Position numbers and translations under genes: made by a program. A stretch of 64,000 nt of DNA from NCBI GenBank assembly GCA_022478985.1, contig JAKSZP010004222.1, positions 1 through 64,000 of the forward strand. Reading direction: 5' to 3'. Position 1 is the stretch's first letter; each line of letters opens with the position of its first letter. Shown here piece by piece: positions 1 to 10,000 of the stretch. The notes beneath the pieces were generated by a model. It did not search any database. It was not told where the DNA came from and saw only the letters and a program-made list of their open reading frames with translations. Source of the DNA: Massospora cicadina (Eukaryota; Entomophthoromycota; Entomophthoromycetes; Entomophthorales; Entomophthoraceae).

Positions 1-392
1 GGACCCTTCAGAGTGTAGGCGTCAGTGGACGTCTTCTCAAAAATCTCAAAGGCCCTTTCCATATGTGCTCCATTTTAATAATCTGCCCATATCCATGATT
101 GTTATAATATAGGATATTTTTCTTATTATAAAAGTAGGTAAGGTCCAATAAACATCATTATTGTGCTTTCAAATACTAACTTTTTGAACTAGAGCACTGG
201 AGTAAGCTTTTCTCTGTAACTAAAATAGGGTATGTGCAAGATTTTCAAGATAATGAATAGGACTCATTTTCTCTTCATAATCATGAGTATAAACTAGGGG
301 TAGCGCGGAATGCTTCCCATGTAATAATTGGGATGGGGAGTGTCCTGTTGTTAAGTGGTGGGCGATATAATATGCAAAAATTGAAAGCCAAA
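1..392. other. Flank without recognised feature
   Basis: No open frame, repeat boundary or RNA gene was recognised here. The sequence is AT-rich and ends at the outer edge of the LTR of element D. Confidence 0.4.
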
Positions 393-1062
393 TGTTGGAT
401 TTTAGGGTTTGCTAGAGCTCGCTGTTGCTTGGTTATGTCCAAACTCCAACAATAAAGGTATGAACACCACTTATGTTAAATATCAAATACTAATAATGTT
501 AAAATTGTGTTTTTAAGGAATTTTATTAGTATCAGTAAGGAAATAAAAAACTTACCCTCTCAATATTGGACCCTTTAGTATTTAAATGGGATCAAGGTCA
601 AGGGAAACTCAATGGGACATTTAAAAATAGCTTAGACTAGTCCAAATTAGGTAATATGGAAAAGTAGCCGATTAAAGCTTGGAAAGCTCACTTCACTTTG
701 GCTGCACGATGGAGGGGAGACATTGTTTGGCAAGACATACCCATGAGGTAATAATTTGATTAATTTTAGCCAATCCCTGTTTGATAAATTTAATTTACCT
801 ATGGAGGCCTCAACCATGCCTATAAAAGGGGGTGGTCACCACTTAGGTGTTGGAAGGAAGTTGAATGGGGTAGGGGGAGAAACTGCCAATGGACTCCCTG
901 AGTTCCCTCAAGTGGTTGAAGTAATATGACTACTTGATCATGTGTTTATTGCCCGTGAATTATTAGAAATTGTGTTACCCTGATTTGTGAGGTTCCACTA
1001 AGAATCAGCCAGGGTCTTTTGGCTGATTAAATCATTATCACAAAAAAAATTGATTTCCTACA
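393..1062 (-). repeat. 3' LTR of Gypsy element D
   Basis: On the minus strand this block starts TGTAGG and ends CCAACA, the TG...CA layout of an LTR. Read in that direction it aligns over most of its length with the LTR at 15930-16654. Shared landmarks are aaaagaccctgg, a TATA-like ccccttttatagg (RC near 815-830) followed by an attattacctcatgg-like stretch, and a ccattgag block. Integrase-like sequence of the same strand lies directly inside it, so it is the 3' LTR of D rather than a solo LTR. The outer flank is ccaaa (388-392). No partner LTR was found. Confidence 0.75.
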
Positions 1063-1780
1063 TTGTCATAGACTCATAAATGTCCAACATCAAATAAATA
1101 ATCCAACTTGATGCCTTTCCAGTAATTTACTTACAAAAGATGATAATGAGAGAATTATTGAATCATTCTACAATGACGTTGATCTTAGAGTATAAATGTG
1201 GACTTTACCCAAAACCCCAATTCTTATCTTTTACATCATATATATATAATTAGTCAAATTATCAGTTAATATGAATTAATTGCATCCATGCCTATATATG
1301 ATATTTTTCATGACAAACTTAGCAGTTGTCATGTACAAATCCTAAATAGCTTTTCACTTTACCCACTTGAAAGATAATTAATGGCCACGATAATATAATT
1401 ATATTTCTCTGAACTATTGGGCAGTTAGCCTACAGCATCAATCAATATGGTGTGACAAGAAAAATTGGTAGATAGAATTAGTAGGAAGTTGCCTTCCAAT
1501 AAGGGCCTTCAAATTGATACTCCTTACAACAGTTAAGATTCTCTTGGATATATAAAGGCATCAATTCCCAATAATAATGGGATTTTTCAACTGTTTGATT
1601 GTATTTATGTTTATTAAACCCATTGCTATATGAATTGCAATAGTCAAAATTAGTCTACTCAGCCAGCCTTTTATGTAAATTTTTCAGACAATAATATTAA
1701 TTATCTTCAATTTTCTGAGGGTATTGTTCATGTTCCACAGCGGTCACTAACTTACTTTAGATAATTTCCATATTGCTGTA
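1063..1780 (-). pseudogene. Integrase remnant, Gypsy element D
   Basis: Translating the minus strand gives broken integrase-core sequence around 1380-1460. The segment IIVAINYLS corresponds to the family pattern (I/V)VVAID(Y/H)(L/F)T, preceded by an IDAVGxLP-like stretch that normally carries the first catalytic Asp. Stops and frame changes are frequent, so no open frame survives. It lies between the D 3' LTR and the D RNase H remnant, as expected for Ty3/Gypsy order. The assignment is by motif and order only. Confidence 0.6.
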
Positions 1781-1829
1781 TAAATTATAAAAATTTATTG
1801 ACTAAATCATCTTCTAAGACCACAGTGGG

Positions 1830-2240
1830 CAGCTGATAGGGACAGTTAGCGTTCTGATGTTTCACGCCAGGGCAATGATGAATCTCAAAATCATAAATTT
1901 GTAGTTTTAGAGCCCATTCAGACAGCCGCCCTTCAGGCTCCTTAAGATTTTGTAATTATCGCAAGGAGGCGTAACTGGTTGTTATAGACATGTGCACATT
2001 CATGTATATGGATTTGGAATTTCTTCCAGGTGTAGATTACCTCCAAACACTCCTTTTCTGTTACATTATACTTACATCCATGCAAATCCAGTGTCTGGCT
2101 CAAATAAGCCACAGGATCTCAGTTCTTTACCATCATGATGAAATAACACAGCCCAACCAGAAGTAAGGGGTGCATCTGTTTTTATGATAAAAGGTTTATC
2201 AAAATTAGGGATGTAGCAAAAGTGACACTTTGATAATGCA
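1830..2240 (-). pseudogene. RNase H remnant, Gypsy element D
   Basis: On the minus strand, short pieces in shifting frames follow the Gypsy RNase H order: FIIKTDAPLTSGWAV (the TDAS...GAVL block), then CNRKGVFGG-like sequence at the TEKECLAV position, then SLKGGCLNGL at the GRLxxWAL position, and an LALAxNIR stretch where the RPGxxxxNAD motif belongs. Several stops and at least two frame changes interrupt it. It sits between the reverse transcriptase and integrase remnants on the same strand. Confidence 0.65.
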
Positions 2241-2329
2241 ATTTCTTAACTTATTAAATGCGAACTGACAGTATGTCACCTATTAAATTGAACATCAGCT
2301 TATAATAAATGAAATAAAGACTCAAAATT

Positions 2330-3075
2330 TTGATGAAGTTTTTAGTAAAGTTGGCGATATTAGCTAATCATTCTCAGGACATCTGGACGAATTGCTTGAT
2401 ACTCAGAGGCATCATCATTAAAGTGCATCAAATTTAGCTGGCTGGGGCCATATGCCCAGCTTACCATTACCAAATTCCATGTATCTAAAACTAATAACAG
2501 AATAAGTTACACTTCTGTGGCTTGATATTAACCCAGCTTTGGCAGGGCGATGTAATACTTTTTCTAAGTGCCACAAATGTTCATTATATAAGTTCTGTAA
2601 ATAACATTAGTATCATATAAATAAAATAACACAGGAGATTTCCAAATTTCTTAAAGTAGTATTCATGGCTTTTTGGAAAGTCATTCAAGCATTGAACTGC
2701 TTTTGTGGTACCCAATTAGTTTGAAACAATGCCTGAGTCTTAATTATAGCACAGTCATCTTGTTTATAATTGGGAATCTAACTCTTCTAATAGCTTGAAA
2801 TTATATTCAACGGTGAAAAATATTATGCGCCGCCAAGTGGTCCAATGCATCTTAAATGTATGGCAAAAAATAGGAAACTTATTTTAGCAGCCAAAAGCTT
2901 CCTATAATTAATCACAACACTGTTTGAATCAGTCCTTATATATATATAATACTGGGGAGGCCCAAGGACTTTTGGTGTACACTAACTCCAGATGCACCTT
3001 TCAGACATCTCAATGTTCTCCTGGATGAGAAGTATACCCAGGTATCAAATAGTTTAATAAAGTTAAGATTTTAAA
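2330..3075 (-). pseudogene. Reverse transcriptase remnant, Gypsy element D
   Basis: The minus strand carries decayed Gypsy RT. Recognisable are an ENIEMS-like stretch near 3035, SPWASPV (2955-2985), VVINYRKLLAAK (the DYRxLN block), YFSPLNIISSY (the YFSxLDLxSGYW block), and NWVPQKQFNA with FQKAMN near 2665 (the MPFGLCNAPATFQxxMN block). The thumb region follows toward 2330. Homology ends abruptly near 3075 where element A begins. The protease and gag of D were not found in the window. Confidence 0.7.
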
Positions 3076-3385
3076 TTTAGCTCATGGCGAGATAGGTGAA
3101 CTAATTTGAAAGTTTACCAAAGCACTAACTTAAATTTAGTGCTCCTCTTAAGTGAAAACAACCCCTTTTTATAGACCTTAAGGGAGCTCCAAAGGTAAAA
3201 AAATTATTTACCAATCAAGAGCTAAAAAACCTATATTCAACTGAAGTAAATATATCTGAGCTGACTTATGGATAAATATATTAAGTCATTACTGCACGTT
3301 ATTGTCATTCATGCTGTTGCCAATCAACTAAAACTAAGTCATACTGGTGTGATAAGATTTTAGATAATTCTGATGGGTAAATTTG

Positions 3386-3592
3386 TCATTTAGATAAAAC
3401 CTGTCTTCCCAAACATAAACGCGTCATTTTGGATTCAAAACGCGTCACATTAATATATATTTGGATAAAAATCAGAGTGATATAATTATGAGTATCATCC
3501 CCAAATTTATTATACCTACACAAATATTGACAAGTCAAAGGATGCATATCTGAAAGCATCGTGATGCATTCAATTCCCATATTGGTGACCAT
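3386..3592 (-). other. Chance open frame within LTR A, not a gene
   Basis: A 68-codon minus-strand frame lies inside the LTR sequence. It resembles no family I recognise and is not shared with the related LTRs. It is entered only so that the stretch is accounted for. Confidence 0.3.
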
Positions 3593-3655
3593 TTATCACA
3601 ATGTGGAACAAACCCCTGAAGCCTGGCCACCTTTGTGAGCCTCAAATTTAATCTT

Positions 3656-3673
3656 TTTTTAGTACTAGATGTT
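3656..3673 (-). mobile_element. Ultra-short LINE tail insertion (18 bp)
   Basis: On the minus strand this is the very 3' end of the local LINE (ctagtactaaaaa with four extra 5' bases). It is bracketed by a perfect 16-bp direct repeat, cctcaaatttaatctt, at 3640-3655 and 3674-3689. A poly-A tail plus a long TSD is the hallmark of target-primed reverse transcription. This copy is 5'-truncated almost completely. Confidence 0.75.
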
Positions 3674-3969
3674 CCTCAAATTTAATCTTAAAATCTCTTA
3701 TATGAAAGCATTACATGACTATAGCCTTGACCCAGTCAATGACTATGAGGTTTCCTATAAATAGAGTATAAAAACACCAAGTTTTAATTAAATAAAGCCT
3801 CTTTTATAACCTCCATCTTACTTGTTGAATTTAGGCCTATTTATGGTCTAAGTTTTAGTCCTAAGATTTTGGACAGCTGCTGAGTTTTCAAGTACATTTG
3901 TAACGGCTATTTTGTAGAGATCCTGCAGCATAGCACCTGTGAGATGTTTTTTGCCAGGATTTCAACAAG

Positions 3970-3984
3970 TGGTGCTCACTACAG
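3970..3984 (+). promoter_or_regulatory. Primer-binding-site-like motif, element A
   Basis: The sequence tggtgctcactacag begins two bases after the 5' LTR. The same motif follows the 5' LTRs of B (41271-41285, one difference) and E (54958-54972, identical), and a diverged form follows the F LTR (28189-28204, minus). It starts TGG, complementary to a tRNA CCA end, so tRNA priming is likely. The tRNA was not identified. Confidence 0.6.
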
Positions 3985-5410
3985 GGGGCCCTGTAAACCA
4001 CAATATAATATTTACAATCAAGTTGGAAGATACTAGATTTGCTAGAGTAGCTGAGTGGATAAAAAATGGGGATTGTGAAGAGGATGACTGAATGAATAGA
4101 CCTCCAACCATCACCTTTGAAGTTTACTAATTTCTGTGTGATTATATCAGTGTCTAGACAGATTATCTGGTCGGCTATCAGAGTTGTTAGAGACCTGACT
4201 CATGACATATTGTTCTCTGGGGATATTGCTTTACTTGAGAGAGTCTTTTAGTGGAGGATCGCCTGATTCTCTCTACAAAAATGCACCCTCCCAGACACAT
4301 ACAGTCAACTCTCTCCAATTTTATTACATAGATCCAAAAGTTTGTACACTCAGCCATGTTTCACATGATACACCTGTCTGGATGATACCATGAAGAGCTG
4401 CAACAGGTACTAGTGAATCATGATGCACTGAGACTGGCCTATGACAATCTCTAAAACTTGACCTCCAGTCATGTTAGCAGGCGAAATCTGGAAAAGTAAG
4501 AAAACTACAGATTTATTATCTAACTTCATGAGCGAATTACCACAATCAATACTGGCGTAGTGAAGTATGTGGAAGAGGCCATGAATTTTCCATAATGTCG
4601 ATGTGTCTGCTTCCAAGTCTCGCTCTCTTCTTGAGGATTTTGCAAAGGAACCTACAAAGCACAAAGAGCATACTTATAGTGAGCTACTATCTCAAGCTTC
4701 TACTTCGCAGCAAGGTGATTAACAAAGAATAGCCGCTTTGGAGAAAGAAATGGCTCAATCCTTGTTATGCGTTGGGTATCTTAAGCGGCGTCCTTCTCAA
4801 TAATCTCAAGGGTCTGCTCCCACTTTAGAAGTCAAGGTCGCTTAGTTGGAGAAAGAGTTGATGCTGAAGGCATCACTAAAAAATGCCAGGTATTTGGCTT
4901 GACGATTCAATGAGTATGAAAATGAATGGAAGGGTGTCAAGAACACAATTAAGGAGCTTATTTTGCTAAAGGGTCTATACTCTTGGTTTGACTTGAGTTG
5001 AGAGTTACATGAACAGATCAAGGTTGACTACGCTCAAAAAGATTCCACCCACCTGATGATTAGAAGTGTAAGCAGATAAAGAAGGATCTTCATAACAAGT
5101 CAGGGTGGTAAAAGCTAATCAACAAAACTTAAAGTATCTCCTATTTAAACTCCGTTTTTAGTCTAGTGAGCTTAAAGGATGGATTAATTACTTGTTACTC
5201 ACAATCTTGTGAGGAAGACATATTGACTATATGCAAATACGCCTCTTTAAACCCCCTGAGGGCATGGGAACCAGTCTTGATGCTCAAAAAGAAAATTGAT
5301 TGGCTTTTCCATTCCTTTAACCAGATGAAAATTTGCTTAGAGATTATGGGGCACGTTGCTCCTGAAGTCCATGCCCTCACTGGGGGTGACCTCGTCCCAT
5401 AACCCACATT
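3985..5410 (+). pseudogene. Gag N-terminal region, element A (coiled-coil rich)
   Basis: This stretch between the primer site and the conserved capsid block is coding-like but broken. Pieces such as LEKEMAQSL (from about 4740) and LEKELMLKASLKNAR (about 4850) have heptad-like Leu/Glu/Lys composition, suggesting a coiled coil. A 78-codon open piece lies at 5166-5402. Elements E and F have a comparably long leader before the capsid block, whereas B has only about 90 bp. Unlike E and F, I see no Gly-X-Y repeat here. Stops are scattered throughout. Confidence 0.5.
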
Positions 5411-6120
5411 TTAGGACAAGTTTACCCCCGGTGAGAGTATCATTGCCTCATTTCTATACATCTATGAATCTTCCATGAAAGAGATGACCAATCACCATAA
5501 TGTCAAGCATATCCTCTCCTGCTTAACTCACATGGCCTAAGTAGTTATAGTTCCTCATATAGACACCCTTAGTACCTGGGTGGAAGTTAAGGAAGCACTT
5601 ATTGATGAAATCAGCTCAAAACAGAGTCTAGGCATTAAAAAACAGGCATCTATGCGCATCAGCATGAAAAGTAAATAATCACTTGCTGCCTTTGCTGATC
5701 AGTTTTACATTTAAGCCCAGATGCTTATAACTTCCAATATGTTAACTCTTGACAAACTGTTGCCACTATCATGACAGGGTTAACTTATCATCCTTTGCTG
5801 GTGATGCTTGTTATTTCTATAAAATTCTACTTTCAAAACGTTCAATATAAATGAGGCTCTGCTTGATGTTTTTGATATTCATAAACTTGAGGCGACCCAA
5901 GGAGTTGCTTCAAAACCCCAAGTCCTGGCCATTTAAGATCAGAAACCTAAGAAAAATGAGCTTTCAAAAGTGATTTTGTTGCAACAAGGTCAGGAAAGCT
6001 GACAATATGTGTCATAAGAAGAGAGCCAAGACTGGAGAGCAGGGAAAAGATTTGTCTGTGTAGGGAAAGACACCCCTATTGCCAACAAAACTGATGTGCC
6101 CGACTCCCCCACTTTTCTAT
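5411..6120 (+). pseudogene. Gag capsid and nucleocapsid remnant, element A
   Basis: The capsid block opens with DKFTPGESIIASFLYIYESS (about 5415). It aligns with DKYIPGEGSIATFLYVYKAA in B and KYSPGEGSI in E, so it is the common gag core of this family. It continues through STWVEVKEALIDE and SNMLTLDKLL to about 5850. A degenerate Cys/His segment near 5980-6015 (ADNMCHKKRAK) sits where the zinc knuckle belongs. In-frame stops and frameshifts occur several times. The product would assemble the virus-like particle. Confidence 0.75.
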
Positions 6121-6479
6121 TGCTCATCTGACTTAAATAGATAACCTCTCCAAAGAAGAGTCTGAAGCGGGTTACAAATATGTTGGATATTATGTCCTAG
6201 GAGCCTCAGTTGAAGTAGGGATACCAGAACGGTTAATTCCTGAATGAGTAAATAAGACTATGACATCCAATGAAACCTATCTTAGCCAAATTCTGGGGTG
6301 CCCTGAGGTTATCAATACTACTAGTGATGCCGACCAGTTAATTGCCTTGTTGATCCAACCTAATCATCATGTTCATACTTTACAATCTATTAGTGATTGA
6401 TATCCTGAGACAGCTCAAAAAGTTGCTTCCACTTTTCATCTTAAGGAGGTTCTAGATCTCCCACTAACTTTGGTGGAAC

Positions 6480-6865
6480 TATAACCAAGGTAGAGATCAA
6501 CATCCAAAAGTTATGGGTTATGGCCATCCTTGACACTAATTCTCCAAATAATGTAGCTCCTAAAAACTTATCAAAAAAGCTTAAGTTTCTGAATGTTTTA
6601 ATTACTTCCAAGAGATAAACTGTGGGGTCCCAACAGTACTCACGTTATTATAGCATACTCCTCCTACCCATCATAATTGGGAAGCTTATCCTGTCAGCAT
6701 TTGTTGTGGCCTTTGATAACAATAATTACAATATTCTTATTGGCACTCAGTTTATTCTTGAGCATGACGAAATCATCAACATGAAACAGGTTACCTATCA
6801 TTGCTCATTTATGAGGTTCCTCTGGGCTTAAACATTAAAGATCTTAACAAGAAAGAATACTCTTG
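6480..6865 (+). pseudogene. Retropepsin-like protease remnant, element A (cut by LINE)
   Basis: AILDTNSPNNV near 6515 corresponds to the Gypsy protease motif DTGS, with the Gly codon changed to Asn. Downstream, open sequence at 6622-6831 includes LIGTQFILEHDEIINMKQ, which matches LIGTLFKIEYEGIMNLKQ in element B (42840-42900). The homology runs to 6865 and resumes at 12854, exactly around the LINE. Confidence 0.75.
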
Positions 6866-7875
6866 ACTAACCTTTCTTTCATGGCTAAATTTACTTTTTG
6901 AAAATTACAATCACCTGAAAATTTAGCCTTATCAAATCAAAACGAATTTGGTGGTAAATTTCACTGAGAGATCATCTGATGCGTCAGAATTTACCAAAAC
7001 AAACCCCAGATTGCAGAACCTTCAGTTTCCAACTTGTGTGTCAACCTGTACTACCAGCTCCCAAACTGCATCTGCAAAAACAGATGCAAACCCAGATTTA
7101 TCAGTACAAGGCGGAATCACAAATGATCCTGCAATTTTACTGCCTACCTCAGATGACTCTGGGTTGACTGAGGGTAAACAAATTGGTGTCCCCCACCTTG
7201 AAGGCGCATTTAAAAAATCAACCAATTTATAAGGAGGTATTACCACTCTCAATACCGCGCAGGAGGTTTAGACGGCTCTGAAGACCACCACCCCTTTGGA
7301 AATCAACCAAGGTGGCCAAACTGAATTGACAGTTTTCTTTGGATCAGTTGGCCATTACTTACACAATTTGGAAAGCAACCAACATTCCTAAACTGAATTG
7401 AAGGTAGATGTCAAATCACTTGGCCGTCATTTTCGTGCTTTGTAAGGCAACCAACACACCCAAACTGAATAAACATTGAGTATCAGATTAGTTTGTGGTA
7501 ATTTTCATCTAAAATTCAAAATCAATGTATAACCAAAGCTATCCAAATAGCCAATCATACCGCGGAAAAATCCCAGACAGCATCTGCTGATGATCAATGA
7601 AGGCTTGAGGGATAGATTGGTGTGAGGATGAACTTGAATCTTAAATCGATTGGCAGGAATAATTCCAAAACAGTTAAGGCCATTCAACCTGGAAAAAGTC
7701 AATTACCAACTAGAAAGGCCCAGCAGGTGCCAGCGTGTAAACAAAAGGTATTTCAGCGCTTCTATCTGGGGTCCCGCCCCATAGGGAATCAGCCAATTTA
7801 AATTTAAATTTAAATTGGAATATAAACAAAAACAAGCGAGTTAAGGATGCATCAGGTGCATGGCATAAAAAGCTA
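6866..7875 (+). other. LINE 5' region
   Basis: This is the LINE leader before ORF1. It contains a 94-codon open piece at 6948-7232, rich in Thr, Ser and Asn, in another frame from ORF1 and without a recognised domain. Three imperfect repeats of a unit containing aattgaaggt/aattgacag and ttggccattac/ttggccgtcatt occur around 7315-7450, like the tandem monomers some LINE promoters carry. Function is inferred from position only. Confidence 0.45.
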
Positions 7876-8493
7876 GTGCCTGCACCACCCACCATTGACC
7901 CTTGTGAAGCTGCTTTTGTGGCTGAAGTGAAGAAGAGATGGGCAGAACTCGCTCAAAATGGGCACTCCCTAGGTCCACTCTGGCTCATGCAGTTAGAGTT
8001 TTACTATGGGTATAATGCAGTTGAGTTTTATACAAGAGATTATTTTGCCTATTTTGATGCAATAGCAAGAGCCTTTCCATTTGATACCACAATTCATGAA
8101 GTAGTGGAAAGCCACTATATTGATGTAGTGTTTACAACTGCAGAAGATGAAGACGGGGAAGCTTCTACTAAAGTAGAGATTCCACATGGATCTCTTCATA
8201 TATCTAGAATGCAATCTAACTTAAAAATCTCCTGGGTAGATTTCTATAATCTCCCAACTACAGTGGACCCAAAATCTTTAGAGCTTGCCCTTCATCGGGG
8301 TTTGATGGAATTTGGGCCTGTTCTAACAGTAGACCTTTGTGCACTAACCTACTATGCCTCAACCCAACGGTCTCATATTGCTAGAGCATCATTTATCCCC
8401 GACCCTATGGTAACCCATAACATGGAGGTTATTCCACATAGGGCAGTCACTGGATCATGTTCAGAAATCTTCTTTGTTGATCCTGACCAGTAG
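7876..8493 (+). CDS. LINE ORF1 protein, N-terminal 205 residues (intact stretch)
   Basis: This is the longest clean coding stretch of the LINE: 205 codons from ATG to TAG without disruption. Its N-terminal half is aromatic-rich (YYGYNAVEFYTRDYFAYF). Residues about 110-175 (SWVDFYNLPTTVDPKSLELA onward, with FGPVLTVDLCALTYY) read like an RNA-recognition-motif fold, which is common in LINE ORF1 proteins. ORF1 proteins bind element RNA and chaperone reverse transcription. The frame continues after the stop to about 9168, so the TAG is probably a premature stop in a longer ORF1. Family membership is inferred from position and this RRM-like section. Confidence 0.6.
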   Translation: MPAPPTIDPCEAAFVAEVKKRWAELAQNGHSLGPLWLMQLEFYYGYNAVEFYTRDYFAYFDAIARAFPFDTTIHEVVESHYIDVVFTTAEDEDGEASTKVEIPHGSLHISRMQSNLKISWVDFYNLPTTVDPKSLELALHRGLMEFGPVLTVDLCALTYYASTQRSHIARASFIPDPMVTHNMEVIPHRAVTGSCSEIFFVDPDQ

Positions 8494-9168
8494 CGACCAC
8501 ACTTCTCATGGTGGAATTCTTTGGGCCATCTATATAATAGTTGCACTTCTCATAAATAAGCACTCTCATCCAGTAGCTGAGCCCCTGTGACAGGTAAGAA
8601 ACTCTCCCATACAGCAGCAGCGGAAATCCTGCAACTTACCCATTTGGTAACGGTACAGGATCTAACCCCTGCTGACCTTTAAATGCAGTTGATCAGGCAC
8701 AGCCAGTAGCACAGCTTTATTCCCTTATTGCTTAAAAACTCCCTGCTAGTTAGCACCCCTTCTAAGCTGCCAGACCCTTCACCAGCACAAGTTAAGCGCA
8801 AATCTGCTTCACATAAAGCTATCCCAGAGGAAGCTAGTCTAGGTGCGGCATCTAAAACTAATTTTGTACCACAAGATACTCAGAGAGTGGAGCAGGTATG
8901 GAGTACCCCAAATAGAGGTGAAGGCTAGAAGTCATCAACCCCCCTCATCTAAGGGAATGCGACTTTGACTTCATTCTCTGTATTGAATGGGGTGAATATG
9001 GACTCTGATACTTTAGAGGATGCCCAAATTGAGGAGTCCATGGAGCGCCCTCAGGATATTCCAGTGCAGAGCAGTAGGGGTAATATCCTGGACTGCTTAC
9101 AGGATCCTCAAGCCCTTCAGCTCAGAATAACCCCCTCCTTCATATCAATCTGCTCATATTGCTGCTAA
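8494..9168 (+). pseudogene. LINE ORF1 C-terminal part
   Basis: This is the same frame as 7876-8493. It is open at 8728-8928 and 8965-9168 and closed by a few stops between. The open pieces are Pro/Ser/Lys-rich (LPDPSPAQVKRKSASHK) and then acidic (DSDTLEDAQIEESM), typical of a linker or tail. No zinc knuckle is visible. Because the frame is preserved over about 430 codons with few stops, it most likely belonged to one ORF1. Confidence 0.55.
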
Positions 9169-9289
9169 AAGTCAGGCTCAAGGACTTAAAATAAGCAGCC
9201 TTACAGATGCAGGTTTAAGCTCTGGTACCCCCTGAGATATGGAGGGGGACAGCTATGAGGCCCCAAAGGGGCCTTACCCTGACCCTGAA

Positions 9290-10000
9290 GTCCATTAACT
9301 CTAATGGGCAGTGGGATTACATGCGGAAACCCCACCTTCTCTGCAAATTCATGTCAACTCGCATGGATATTGCAGCCATCCAGGAGCCCCATGTCCCCTC
9401 TCTGAAATAAAAGCATGGAATTACCAATTTGGAGGTAACTTTTTTTAAATAAACTATGTAGGCTTTGTTATCCTCAACCTCCAGGTGAAAACCCATCAAT
9501 TTTCAAATTACCTTGATGATCGCCTTATCTGGGCTAAATTATCTACCCCTGAGTTTTCCTTCTTTGTTGCAATCATATACCTGCCAAATGCAGGCCAAGA
9601 TCAGGACCATTTTTTAAAAAGAACTTGCTCTACTACACTCCCAGAAAATACAGTGCTGTTTGGGGATTTCAATATAATATTGAGTTGGGTGCATGACACA
9701 TTTCCTCCTATCACACAAAACAGACGAGGTATAGCTCAGCTTCAAAATTTCCTCAGGTCAAGTGGTTTCATGGATGCCCTCCCCCTCAGCATCTAGCCTT
9801 GTCTGTATGTCTTGAATCCAAGGTACAGGTCGGAGATTCACATCAGCTTCACGGATTGATATGGCCCTAGTGGTCCCCTTGCTGTTGTGTTGAGGTTCCT
9901 CTCCCATAACCTGAGATAGCACTATAAGTGACCACAGATCCCTCACAGTGATCCTGACAACCATCCTCAGAGCACCAAGGAGGTTTTGTCCAAGGATTGC
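9290..10000 (+). pseudogene. LINE ORF2: apurinic/apyrimidinic-type endonuclease remnant
   Basis: Three APE-endonuclease signatures occur in order but in different frames: AIQEPH (9375-9392, metal-binding Glu), GDFN (9662-9673) and SDH (9927-9935, catalytic His). The enzyme nicks the target so its 3' end can prime reverse transcription. Frameshifts and stops separate the motifs, so this copy is inactive. The 103-codon open piece at 9485-9796 lies inside it. Confidence 0.8.

Larger units (their letters stand above)
3076..3967 (+). repeat. 5' LTR of Gypsy element A (left edge unresolved)
   Basis: The right end is firm: it ends ggatttcaaca and is followed by the same primer-site-like sequence found after the LTRs of B and E. 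Inside it, aaccccttttta and tagacctt at 3160-3180, followed by ccaaaggtaaa and gttgaa-like stretches, match the TATA region of the LTRs at 15930-16654 and 40809-41267. The left edge could not be placed. The part before the TATA box is shorter than in the 3' LTR, and the part after it is longer and includes the small LINE insertion at 3656. Confidence 0.55.
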
